Assembly (NCBI RefSeq): GCF_000970795.1
Contig: NZ_KQ034028.1
Span: forward strand, 837,839 to 901,838
Reading direction: 5' to 3'
Source of the DNA: Bombilactobacillus mellifer
Lineage (GTDB): Bacteria > Bacillota > Bacilli > Lactobacillales > Lactobacillaceae
DNA length: 64,000 bases
The notes beneath the pieces are model-generated. The model had not been told where the DNA came from and ran no database searches. It was given only the letters and a program-made list of their open reading frames with translations. Shown one piece after another: positions 18,593-27,741 of this stretch; the first letter of the stretch is position 1; each line of letters starts with the position of its first letter. The translations under genes and the position numbers were made by a program.

Positions 18593-19564
18593 TTACTGAA
18601 TACCCGATCCGGGATATAAAATTGTTGTTTGGGCTTCAGGAAAAGAATGTTGGACTCGGGCTTGAATTTGTTGGACTTGATTTTTTTGAGTGATAATTTT
18701 AACATTGGGGCCTGCATCCACGGTAGCGTAGGCAACTAATTGTAATTCCTGACGCCATTGTTGAAGCAAATTAATTAATTTCCAAGTTGCATCGGTGAAA
18801 TATGAAAACGCTGGACGGGCACTCCAATTTAAAGCATGCATTGCCAAGCAATTATTTTCCGCAATTTGGCCAATTTGCTGCAAATCAGCAGTAGCAATAG
18901 CTTTTTTCATAGCCGACAAATCGTTAGCTACAATGTGTGGCCAGCAACTATAAAAAGGTGAGGTAGTGCGGGCCCGTTCCATTCCTTGAGTCGAGGAGAT
19001 CTTTTTAGGTTGATCGTTAAAAACCACACTGAGCAAACAAATCGGCAGCTGCGGGTGTTCATCTATAGGCACAGCCAAGGAAGTCTGATCAGATGAACCT
19101 TGTTGCCACCAAACCCAACCACCATAAATGGAACGCGCAGCTGAGCCAGAACCTCGACGCGCTAAACAAGATAGTTGTGCACGTGATAAATGCATTTGAA
19201 ATAGTTTATTTAAAGACCCGGCTAAAGCTGCAAAACCTGAGGCCGAAGAAGCCAGTCCTGCTGCTGTTGGCACATGATTAGTCGTAATAATTTGAATTTT
19301 TTGCTTACAATGATTCAATTGCCGACATAAATCTAAAAATTTTTGAGTACGTTTAAAAAAACCTACTGGAGCGCGCTGACCATTCAACCAAATTTGATCT
19401 TCATTATCCGAAATAAATTTAGAAGTGGTTGTCGTAAAATAACCGTCTAAAGTAAGTGATAAACTGTCGGTACAGGGTAAATTGAGTTGCGCATCTTTTT
19501 TACCCCAATATTTAATAAAGGCAATATTCGTATGAGCAGTTGTCTGTGTATTTTGATATTCCAA
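18593..19564 (-). CDS. mvaD: Diphosphomevalonate decarboxylase
   Basis: ATP-dependent decarboxylation of mevalonate diphosphate to isopentenyl diphosphate. The 323-residue protein shows the signature HTNIAFIKYWGKKD, the serine-rich loop GLASSASGFAALAG, and ARRGSGSAARSIYGGWVWW. The C-terminal AYATVDAGPNVKII is the product-binding segment. It sits between mvaK1 (16 bases upstream) and mvaK2, the standard order in lactic acid bacteria. Confidence 0.96.
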   Translation of the reverse strand: MEYQNTQTTAHTNIAFIKYWGKKDAQLNLPCTDSLSLTLDGYFTTTTSKFISDNEDQIWLNGQRAPVGFFKRTQKFLDLCRQLNHCKQKIQIITTNHVPTAAGLASSASGFAALAGSLNKLFQMHLSRAQLSCLARRGSGSAARSIYGGWVWWQQGSSDQTSLAVPIDEHPQLPICLLSVVFNDQPKKISSTQGMERARTTSPFYSCWPHIVANDLSAMKKAIATADLQQIGQIAENNCLAMHALNWSARPAFSYFTDATWKLINLLQQWRQELQLVAYATVDAGPNVKIITQKNQVQQIQARVQHSFPEAQTTILYPGSGIQ

Positions 19565-19580
19565 GAGTTCAAATCTCCAA

Positions 19581-20516
19581 TTAATAATTTGTCAAAGGCT
19601 GCAACCAGACTTGTTGCGCGCCGGCGGACAAAGCCGCGGTTTTAATGTGCTGGGCCGTAGTCTGATCAGCTGCTAAACTGATTAAACAGCCTCCCCGACC
19701 ACCACCAGTAATTTTAGTTCCCAAACTGCCTGCAGCTTGGGTTCGTTGACACAGAATATCCAGTTGATGATTGCTGACTTGTAAGGTTTGTAAAATTTGT
19801 TGCGCACGTTGAAACAATTGTCCTAATCGTGGCAGTTGATTAGAACTAACTGCTTGTTTAGTTTGTTGCGACAAGCTTCCCAGTTCTTGAAGCAAAGGTT
19901 CCACCAATTGCGGCCGATGTTGTTTCAAAATCCGGAGATCATGCACAGCGGCCCCGGTATTACCACGCATTCCAGAATCAATAATAACTAAAATACCTTG
20001 TAAATTCATGTTAAAAGTAGAAATCCGATCTGGACGGATATAATAAATTGGTTGGCTAGCATTCACCGTAACGGCATCAACCCCACTGGGGGTTCCGTGA
20101 ATAATTTTTTCGGAAAAATTTGTATAATGAAGAAGATCTTCATAAGTGAGATGGGTGTTGGCAAAGGCAAATAAGGCTTTACAAATGGCCGAACCAGTAG
20201 CCGCTGAAGACCCCATTCCTCGTTCAATTGGCAAATCACTAAGCACTTTGATCTTTAAATGAGATTCAATCGGCAAATCTTTAATTAACAGATTAATCAA
20301 AGCCGCCATGCCTTCTAAACTAGGCGGAACTTGCGCTAAAGGGCCACAATAATAAGTTGAATCCAAATAATCAGCCGCTTGCAAACTGGGTTGCACTTCA
20401 ACTTGTGTATTGAGGTTCAAAAGGGGAATCGTAATTGCCGGTTGGCCATAAACCACAGCATGTTCACCCATTAAAATAATTTTACCATGTGTTTCAGAAG
20501 TAAAATTCACAATCAA
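19581..20516 (-). CDS. mvaK1: Mevalonate kinase
   Basis: GHMP kinase phosphorylating mevalonate, the first gene of the operon. Motifs are GKIILMGEHAVVYGQPAI, the ATP loop IERGMGSSAATGSAI and the C-terminal GSLGTKITGGGRGGCLISL. The start is uncertain: TTG 20516 is only 4 bases from AGAAGG (20521-20526). An in-frame ATT (20513) and GTG (20510) have more usual spacing. All choices give about 310 residues, the family length. The upstream region is shared with the divergent rexB. Confidence 0.94.
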   Translation of the reverse strand: MIVNFTSETHGKIILMGEHAVVYGQPAITIPLLNLNTQVEVQPSLQAADYLDSTYYCGPLAQVPPSLEGMAALINLLIKDLPIESHLKIKVLSDLPIERGMGSSAATGSAICKALFAFANTHLTYEDLLHYTNFSEKIIHGTPSGVDAVTVNASQPIYYIRPDRISTFNMNLQGILVIIDSGMRGNTGAAVHDLRILKQHRPQLVEPLLQELGSLSQQTKQAVSSNQLPRLGQLFQRAQQILQTLQVSNHQLDILCQRTQAAGSLGTKITGGGRGGCLISLAADQTTAQHIKTAALSAGAQQVWLQPLTNY

Positions 20517-20605
20517 TCATCCTTCTATATAATAATTTATTCTACACAAACATTTTAAGTTTTACAGTTTTATTCGCAAGAGTGAGAATTGGAGCAAGGT
20601 TTTCT

Positions 20606-23600
20606 ATGAAATTAAACTTTATTTTAGGCAAAGCCCAAAATGATAATAAAGCTCAGCTGTTGCAGCGCTTAGCTGTTCAAGCAGCTTGCTATCCAACGGA
20701 TCAATTTATCTGGTTAGTTCCCAATCACATTGCTTTTGAAATGGAAGTTTCCGTTTTACAATCCTTGCAGCAGCAATCAGGTTATTTTGCTACTAATCAA
20801 ATTCAAGTTTTATCTTTTTCGCGCTTAGCATGGTTTTATTTACGTGAACAACCCATTTATCAACAACCTCGATTGACATCCACGACACAAGCTATGATTT
20901 TAGCACGAATTGTTCGCGATCAAAGTAAGCAATTACGCTTATATGCGGGTGAAGCACAACGAGCCGGGTTTATTACTACGCTGCAAGAGCAAATCCAACA
21001 ACTACTGCAAAATCAAATTACGCCGACGGACTTAATGCAATGGCAAAAACAAGTGCAAACTCAAGGTGATTTAAAATGGAAATTGGCGGATCTACAGTTA
21101 ATTTATCAAGCTTATTTAACACAAGTTCAGGGCCGCTATAGTGATGACAATCAATTATGGCAAGCTTTAGACCAATATTTAAGCCATGATCCCCACCAGA
21201 CTACAACCCATTATTTTGTCAGTGACTTTGCTTATTTTGAGGTGGCCGAACAACAACTGCTAGCCACGATGATTCGTCATAGTGCTGAAGTACAAATTAG
21301 TTTGACACTGGATCATCCTTATGATAAAAACCAGGAAAGCATTTTCTTCCATCGCCCCCGGCAAGTGTGGCAAAAATTAACACAAAGTGCGCGTCAAGCT
21401 CAAGTACCAGTGACTAATGAGGTAACCCAATCATTACGGGTTTGTCCATCTTTGGCCATGGTCGATGATTTTTGGATCCAGCAAAATACAAATTTACAGC
21501 AATTAACGCCGGTGAACTTGCCCGATCCCCAAGCTGTTCAAATTTGGGTAGCCACTTCACCACAAGCCGAAGTCGCTGCGGTTTCCACTTATATTCGGCA
21601 ATTAGTGGCTACGCAGAATTATCGCTATCAAGACTTTTTAGTTTTGGCTCGGGATTTAACGGATTATCAACAATTTTTAGAACCCTATTTTACTAACCAA
21701 GGCATTAGTTATTTCTTGGATTTACAGCATTCGATGCAGAGTCATGCTTTTAAAGATTTATTGGATAGCTTGTTTGATTTATACCAAAATAATTTGCAAT
21801 ATAGTGATGTTTTTCGATTATTAAAAACAGAATTGATTGTCCCCGCCAATTGGCCCTTAACGGCTTATCGAGAAGCCGTAGATTTGTGTGATAATTATGT
21901 TTTAGCTCATGGCCTCCGGGCTGCTGATTGGCTACAAGAAGCTGACTTTCCCAATGATAGTCCTAGTCAAACCATCCAAAAGCAGATGGCTCAAATCAAT
22001 CGGATTAAACATTTGATCATGGCAGTCTATCAAGAAGTGCAGCAAATTGTCACGACTCAGTTAAATTGTCAACAAGCCTGTACCAAATTGTACCAACTTT
22101 TAGAGGAATTTCAGGTATTCGCCAATCTGAAAAATTGGGAGCAACAAGCAGTTAAAGCGGGCGATATTGCTTTGAGCCAACAACCCCAGCAAATTGTCAA
22201 TACTTTCGTTGCTATTTTGGATGATTATGTCACCATTTTTGAAACCGCACCGTTTGTAGTCGATGAATTTCGGACGGTGATGGATACAGGGTTTGAAAAT
22301 GCCAATTATTCAACGATTCCCTCTGTGTTAGACTCGGTTCAGATTTCTGGTCTTAGTGCCATTCATAATAATAATCGCCGCATTACATTAATTATGGGAG
22401 CCAATGATGTCGATATGCCGCTGCAAAATCATCAAGATCGTTTATTAACCGATGATGATTTACAAACTTTACAAACTATTATTACTGAAGATGTAACTTT
22501 GCCTCAAACTAGCCAAGATATTAATAGTGCGGAGCCTTATTTACATGAATTGGCTTTTTTATCCGGTACAGAGCGTCTGATTTTTACTTATGCCACCAAC
22601 AAAAATGATTCGGTGGTGCAAATGTCGCCGTATGTTAAATTACTCCAAGAGCATTTTCAAATTCCGGTACGACCATTGAATGCTGCTAATGTCACCACGG
22701 AAGATGAAATTTTGCACTTCGTCGGTAGTCCCATCATTACCGCTAACCAAGTGGTCGCAATTTATCGCCAGGCACAAGAACGCGGACAAACTGTTGCTGC
22801 TCCTTGGCAGCAATTGCGCACACTATTAAATCAGTTACCCACACACCAAACCCAACTGCAAAAGATTTGGTCTGCCTTAGATTATCATAATCAACCACAA
22901 CCGCTCCAACCGCAAATTGCCCGCGCTTTGTATGGTGATCAATTAATTGTTTCTATTTCACAATTAGAAAGCTTTTATCAAAACCCTTATGAATACTTTT
23001 TGCATTATGGTTTGAATTTAAAGCCGCGTCCAGAATTTAAAATTACTCCTGCCAATCAAGGAACTTTTTACCATGAAGTACTTGATGAAACGATTAAAAA
23101 TTTACAACAGCAGCAATTGTCGTTAAATCAATTGAATGAAGCACAATTAGCAGTGGTAGCACACCAAGTTATTCAACAGGTTTTACAACAAAAATCTTTC
23201 CAAGTTTTTTCATATGATGAAAAATTTGCCCGACAACGGCTCATTCAAACTATCCAACGCTCATTGGAGGCTATTCGGCGGCAGACACAATTGGTGCCTT
23301 TTTATCCATTTAAAACAGAGGTTGCATTCGGGCAGGTGGGAGCGCTTCATAATATCCGACCTTTGACCTATCAATTAAATGATCATCAAAGCGTTGTTAT
23401 TCGGGGACGAATTGATCGCATCGATCGCTTGACCCAATATCCGGACAATTATTTCGTGGTAGATTATAAATCCGGCGCGCATGATTTTAAATATAGTGAT
23501 TTTTATGCGGGCTTAGATTTACAAATGATGACGTATTTAGCTAGTTTACTCAACGATCCTTCACTCATGGGGGAAGCAGCCGTGCCCATTGGGGGATTTT

Positions 23601-24082
23601 ATTTTCAATTACAAGATCCAATTGTTAAATTTGAAGATTTAAAAGGCCAACCACAAACGGCTCACCAAAAGCTGTTTAAGCAATATAGCTATAAAGGCTT
23701 GGTAATTGATAAAGGACAAACAGGGGCACAACTAGCACCAGATGCCCAACAAGCTTCTTTAATCTTTCCGGTAAATAAAAATCAACGCTTAAAACCTAAT
23801 AAGACGGTGTCTTATGCCGAATTCCAGTTGATGCTGGCTTATAATCGTTATCTGATCATGTTGGCCGCTGAAAAAATTTTAGCCGGAGAAATTAGTCTGA
23901 GTCCTGTGCGGCTGGATAAACAACGTACTACTTTGCAATACAGTGATTATTTACCGATTATGCGTTTTGATGCGATGCTCGCAGAAAATAACTATCGCTT
24001 AGTGCGACCTTTAAGCAAAAAAGATTTTTTGAAACGGATTAATCAAAAATTAAAGGAGGCTGGCTATGCCGACAAAATTTAA
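20606..24082 (+). CDS. rexB: ATP-dependent nuclease subunit RexB (AddB)
   Basis: Subunit of the RexAB (AddAB) helicase-nuclease that resects double-strand breaks for RecA. The 1158-residue protein starts at ATG 20606 (MKLNFILGKAQ) after GAGCAAGG; an in-frame GTG at 20582 lacks a binding site. The C-terminal RecB-type nuclease motif is VVDYKSGAHDF (D953, K955), followed by GLDLQMMTYL. The four cysteines that hold the Fe-S cluster in B. subtilis AddB are absent (SFYQNPYEYF; LQYSDYLPIMRFD), as known for RexB types. It overlaps rexA by 17 bases. Confidence 0.95.
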   Translation: MKLNFILGKAQNDNKAQLLQRLAVQAACYPTDQFIWLVPNHIAFEMEVSVLQSLQQQSGYFATNQIQVLSFSRLAWFYLREQPIYQQPRLTSTTQAMILARIVRDQSKQLRLYAGEAQRAGFITTLQEQIQQLLQNQITPTDLMQWQKQVQTQGDLKWKLADLQLIYQAYLTQVQGRYSDDNQLWQALDQYLSHDPHQTTTHYFVSDFAYFEVAEQQLLATMIRHSAEVQISLTLDHPYDKNQESIFFHRPRQVWQKLTQSARQAQVPVTNEVTQSLRVCPSLAMVDDFWIQQNTNLQQLTPVNLPDPQAVQIWVATSPQAEVAAVSTYIRQLVATQNYRYQDFLVLARDLTDYQQFLEPYFTNQGISYFLDLQHSMQSHAFKDLLDSLFDLYQNNLQYSDVFRLLKTELIVPANWPLTAYREAVDLCDNYVLAHGLRAADWLQEADFPNDSPSQTIQKQMAQINRIKHLIMAVYQEVQQIVTTQLNCQQACTKLYQLLEEFQVFANLKNWEQQAVKAGDIALSQQPQQIVNTFVAILDDYVTIFETAPFVVDEFRTVMDTGFENANYSTIPSVLDSVQISGLSAIHNNNRRITLIMGANDVDMPLQNHQDRLLTDDDLQTLQTIITEDVTLPQTSQDINSAEPYLHELAFLSGTERLIFTYATNKNDSVVQMSPYVKLLQEHFQIPVRPLNAANVTTEDEILHFVGSPIITANQVVAIYRQAQERGQTVAAPWQQLRTLLNQLPTHQTQLQKIWSALDYHNQPQPLQPQIARALYGDQLIVSISQLESFYQNPYEYFLHYGLNLKPRPEFKITPANQGTFYHEVLDETIKNLQQQQLSLNQLNEAQLAVVAHQVIQQVLQQKSFQVFSYDEKFARQRLIQTIQRSLEAIRRQTQLVPFYPFKTEVAFGQVGALHNIRPLTYQLNDHQSVVIRGRIDRIDRLTQYPDNYFVVDYKSGAHDFKYSDFYAGLDLQMMTYLASLLNDPSLMGEAAVPIGGFYFQLQDPIVKFEDLKGQPQTAHQKLFKQYSYKGLVIDKGQTGAQLAPDAQQASLIFPVNKNQRLKPNKTVSYAEFQLMLAYNRYLIMLAAEKILAGEISLSPVRLDKQRTTLQYSDYLPIMRFDAMLAENNYRLVRPLSKKDFLKRINQKLKEAGYADKI

Positions 24083-27000
24083 ACCGACTATTAATCAACA
24101 AAAAGCCTTAGATGCCCAGCACAGTGATATCCTGGTCTCGGCTTCTGCCGGTTCGGGGAAAACTCGGATTTTAGTCGATCGTATTATCCAACGTTTATTA
24201 GCTGGTCAGTCTATCGATCATTATTTAATTGTCACTTTTACGGAAGCGGCCGCTCGGGAAATGAAAGTACGGTTAACGCAAACTATTCGCGAACAACTGC
24301 CAAAGATCGCTGACCCCAGCTTACGCCAGCATTTATCACATCAGTTAGCCTTAATTCCGGGGGCTTATATCAGTACTTTGCATGCTTTTTGTTTACGGGT
24401 CATTCAAAAATTTTATTACTTGATTGATTTAAATCCGACTTTTCGCTTATTAAGTGATGATAATGAACGCTTTCTGTTGGAAGAACGTGCTTGGGATCAG
24501 CTGCGCAGACACTACTACCAAGCTGAGGATACAGATTTTTTTGCTTTGGAGAATAATTTTGTGACTGGCATTAATGATGACCAAATGGCGCAAGTTATTT
24601 TCCAGCTGACCAATTTTGTGTTAACTAATCAAGATTCTCAAGCATGGTTAGCGCAATTACCGCAACAATATGCAATGAATGATGAATTAACGCAAACTGA
24701 TTTTTATCAAAAGCAGTTTCAACCGACTTTGACACAACAACTTGAGTTTTTATTACTGCAATTAGAGCAGGCGGAACATTATGTGCAACAACATGAACAA
24801 TTAACTAGCTATCAAGCTAGTATCCAGACCTTACAACAGCAATTACAGCAATTAAAAATCCAACTATCTGCTAGTTCGTGGGATGAATTATGTCAGCAAG
24901 TACAGGCTTTATCACCAATTAAAGGTCGCGCCCGGCCGAAAACTCCCGCTGAAACTGTCGCGCCGCTGAATGATTTTAAAAAGAGTATTAATCCTACAAT
25001 CGAAGATTGGCAATATAAATTTTTTGCATTAAAAAATCACGATTGGCAACTGATTTTACACAAATCACAACAATTAATTGAAAAGTTAGTGGAAGTAGAA
25101 AAACAATTTTTAAAAAAATTCCAGCAGGAAAAGCAGCGACAACATTGTTTGGACTTTAATGATTTGGAACACTATACTCTTCAAATTTTGCAAACCCAAA
25201 AAGAGGGGCACTTTTTAGCACGCGATTATTATCGTGATTTATTTGCCGAAATTTTAATTGACGAGTATCAAGATACTAATCCTTTGCAAGAGGCCATTAT
25301 TCAACAATTTAAACAACAAACCCCTGGCAACTTATTTATGGTCGGTGATGTTAAGCAATCAATTTATGGTTTTCGTCAAGCAGCACCATATTTGTTTACT
25401 AATAAATATCATCAAATGCAGACTGACCCACAAGCCGGACAACTCATCAATCTCGCGGAAAATTTTCGTTCTTCTACTAATGTTATTGCGACGATTAATG
25501 CTATTTTTGAACGCATTATGGATCAAACTATTGGGGATGTTGATTATACAACCACAACTAAATTAGTGGCGGGCGGCAACTTTCCGCCAGAAATTGAAGA
25601 TGGTACGGAGATTTACTTGCAACAAACGGTCGATGCCGCTCAAATAACCACTGATCAAGCAGAAATTAGGTTGGTTATTCAACGTATTCAAGAATTAATG
25701 GCTCAAAAATATGAAGTTTATGATCGCCAGACCGGCCATAAGCGGCCTATCGAATATCGGGATATTGCGATTTTAACCCGGACTAAAAGTTGGAATAATG
25801 ATTTAATCAATCAAATGAGCCAAGCTCATTTGCCGGTAGTAGTCCAGGATGCAGCCAATTATTTTCAAGCTACAGAAGTTCAAGTAATGTTATCGATGCT
25901 CCAAATTATTGATAATCCACATCAAGATATTGCCTTAGTGGCTGTTCTTCGTTCGGCTTTAGTCGGTTTAAATGAAAATGAATTAGCTTATCTGCGCATT
26001 AATAATCGGACGGGTAATTATTACGAAGCGCTGATCAGTTATTTACATGATCCAGTTTATAATCAGGCTAATGCCTTCGCAAAGGCTTTGACTACCAAAG
26101 TTACCGCTTTTGTAGAGCAATTATCTGATTTTCGCAATTTAGTTTCCAAAATGAGCATTGCTGAGTTAATTTGGCAAATTTATTTAAAAACCGGGTATTT
26201 ATCCTATGTTCGTGGATTGCCGAATGGGATTCAAAGAGTGGCCAATTTACATGCTTTATATCAACGAGCCGATCAATTTGAAAAAATGGAATTTAAAGGT
26301 CTTTTTCAATTTATTCGCTTTATTCAGCATATTCAGGACAATGACCATGATTTAGCCCGGCCGACAACTTTTCAACCAGATCAAAATGAAATTCAAGTTA
26401 TGACGATTCATGGCAGCAAAGGTCTGGAATTTCCGGTCGTTTTTTTGTTAAATATCAATCATCACTTTAATACGGATGACTTAAAGAAAAAATATTTGTT
26501 AGACGCCCAACAGGGTATTGGTCTCAAATATTTGGATCCGCAAACAAGAATTACTTATGAAACTTTGCCGCTCACAGCAATGAAAGCCAAGCAGCAAAAA
26601 AAGATCCTTTCAGAAGAAATCCGTCTACTTTATGTAGCTTTAACCCGCGCACAGCAAAAATTAATTTTAGTGGGGGCCATCAAAGACGATTTAAAAACAG
26701 CCTGGAGTAAATGGCAAATACCTCTGCATTTACAATCCAGTGGCGTGATTAGTACAGCGATAAGACTGCAATTTAATTCTTTTCAAGCAATGCTTCAGTA
26801 CGTTTGGCGGCAAAATGGACAATTGCGCGATGAGCAAACTGCAGTGGCCACGCCCCAAAGCCCATTTCACTTTACTTTGCATTTTGTCGCACAAACACAA
26901 CCCACAGTAGCTGCTGTACCTGACGAACAAGCCAATCAACAGCCATCCAAATCCATCTCTCAAGTAGCTGACACTTTTTCGAACACGGCTCAAACTATTT

Positions 27001-27737
27001 TACAACTACAATATCCACATCAAGCAGCTACGCAAACGACCGCTTATCAAGCAGTATCAGAAATTAAACATGTCTTTGCGCAACCAGAAGATCAGCATTT
27101 ACCAATAATTGACACGCAGGCTAACCAAGGTAATCGCTATATTATGAATGACTTTAATCGGCCGCGTTTTTTGACTACTGAGCAAAATAATGTCCGCCCG
27201 GCAGATATTGGAACAGCCGTCCACTTGTTATTACAACAAATTTCTTTAACGACGGTGCCAACCGCTGCGGATTTTCGTACCTTAGCCCAACAACTAATTG
27301 ACCAGCATCTGTTAATGCCTGCTGTAGCTAGCCAGATTGATTATCAAAGTTTAGAAGATTTTTATGCTAGTGATTTGGGACAAACCATTTGGCAGCAACG
27401 GCATTCTTTAAAAAGAGAATGGCCGTTTTCGATGTTAATTCCGGCGCGGGATGTTTTTACAAATTTTCAGCAAACAGATTCGGAACAAGTTTTGGTGCAC
27501 GGAATTGTTGATGGCTGGTTTTATGATGCTCATCAGCAAATTACAGTTTTTGATTACAAAACGGATTATCTCAATCTTAATTTAAAAGAGGGAAATCATT
27601 CATTATCACAAGCAGTGAACAACTATCGGGGCCAATTGCAATTATATCAGCAAGCGATTGAAAGTGTGACACAGCAAAACGTGGTGCACAAATATCTCTG
27701 TTTTCTCTCGATAAATCAAACAATTAGTGTAGACTAG
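24066..27737 (+). CDS. rexA: ATP-dependent helicase/nuclease subunit RexA (AddA)
   Basis: Superfamily 1A helicase with a C-terminal nuclease, partner of RexB in recombination repair. Walker A is SASAGSGKT (residues 25-33). Helicase motifs include VTFTEAAAREMKVRL, DEYQDTNPLQE (motif II), VGDVKQSIYGFR (motif III), VMTIHGSKGLEFPVVFL (motif V) and LLYVALTRAQQKLIL (motif VI). The nuclease site is VFDYKTDYL (D1163, K1165). At 1223 residues it is full length. The 17-base overlap with rexB indicates one transcript. Confidence 0.97.
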   Translation: MPTKFKPTINQQKALDAQHSDILVSASAGSGKTRILVDRIIQRLLAGQSIDHYLIVTFTEAAAREMKVRLTQTIREQLPKIADPSLRQHLSHQLALIPGAYISTLHAFCLRVIQKFYYLIDLNPTFRLLSDDNERFLLEERAWDQLRRHYYQAEDTDFFALENNFVTGINDDQMAQVIFQLTNFVLTNQDSQAWLAQLPQQYAMNDELTQTDFYQKQFQPTLTQQLEFLLLQLEQAEHYVQQHEQLTSYQASIQTLQQQLQQLKIQLSASSWDELCQQVQALSPIKGRARPKTPAETVAPLNDFKKSINPTIEDWQYKFFALKNHDWQLILHKSQQLIEKLVEVEKQFLKKFQQEKQRQHCLDFNDLEHYTLQILQTQKEGHFLARDYYRDLFAEILIDEYQDTNPLQEAIIQQFKQQTPGNLFMVGDVKQSIYGFRQAAPYLFTNKYHQMQTDPQAGQLINLAENFRSSTNVIATINAIFERIMDQTIGDVDYTTTTKLVAGGNFPPEIEDGTEIYLQQTVDAAQITTDQAEIRLVIQRIQELMAQKYEVYDRQTGHKRPIEYRDIAILTRTKSWNNDLINQMSQAHLPVVVQDAANYFQATEVQVMLSMLQIIDNPHQDIALVAVLRSALVGLNENELAYLRINNRTGNYYEALISYLHDPVYNQANAFAKALTTKVTAFVEQLSDFRNLVSKMSIAELIWQIYLKTGYLSYVRGLPNGIQRVANLHALYQRADQFEKMEFKGLFQFIRFIQHIQDNDHDLARPTTFQPDQNEIQVMTIHGSKGLEFPVVFLLNINHHFNTDDLKKKYLLDAQQGIGLKYLDPQTRITYETLPLTAMKAKQQKKILSEEIRLLYVALTRAQQKLILVGAIKDDLKTAWSKWQIPLHLQSSGVISTAIRLQFNSFQAMLQYVWRQNGQLRDEQTAVATPQSPFHFTLHFVAQTQPTVAAVPDEQANQQPSKSISQVADTFSNTAQTILQLQYPHQAATQTTAYQAVSEIKHVFAQPEDQHLPIIDTQANQGNRYIMNDFNRPRFLTTEQNNVRPADIGTAVHLLLQQISLTTVPTAADFRTLAQQLIDQHLLMPAVASQIDYQSLEDFYASDLGQTIWQQRHSLKREWPFSMLIPARDVFTNFQQTDSEQVLVHGIVDGWFYDAHQQITVFDYKTDYLNLNLKEGNHSLSQAVNNYRGQLQLYQQAIESVTQQNVVHKYLCFLSINQTISVD

Positions 27738-27741
27738 TAAT

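Noticed and set aside
18541-18735. Longer phosphomevalonate kinase starting inside mvaD
   Set aside because: The extra 65 residues have no similarity to the family, and GTG 18540 has a good SD and gives the normal length.
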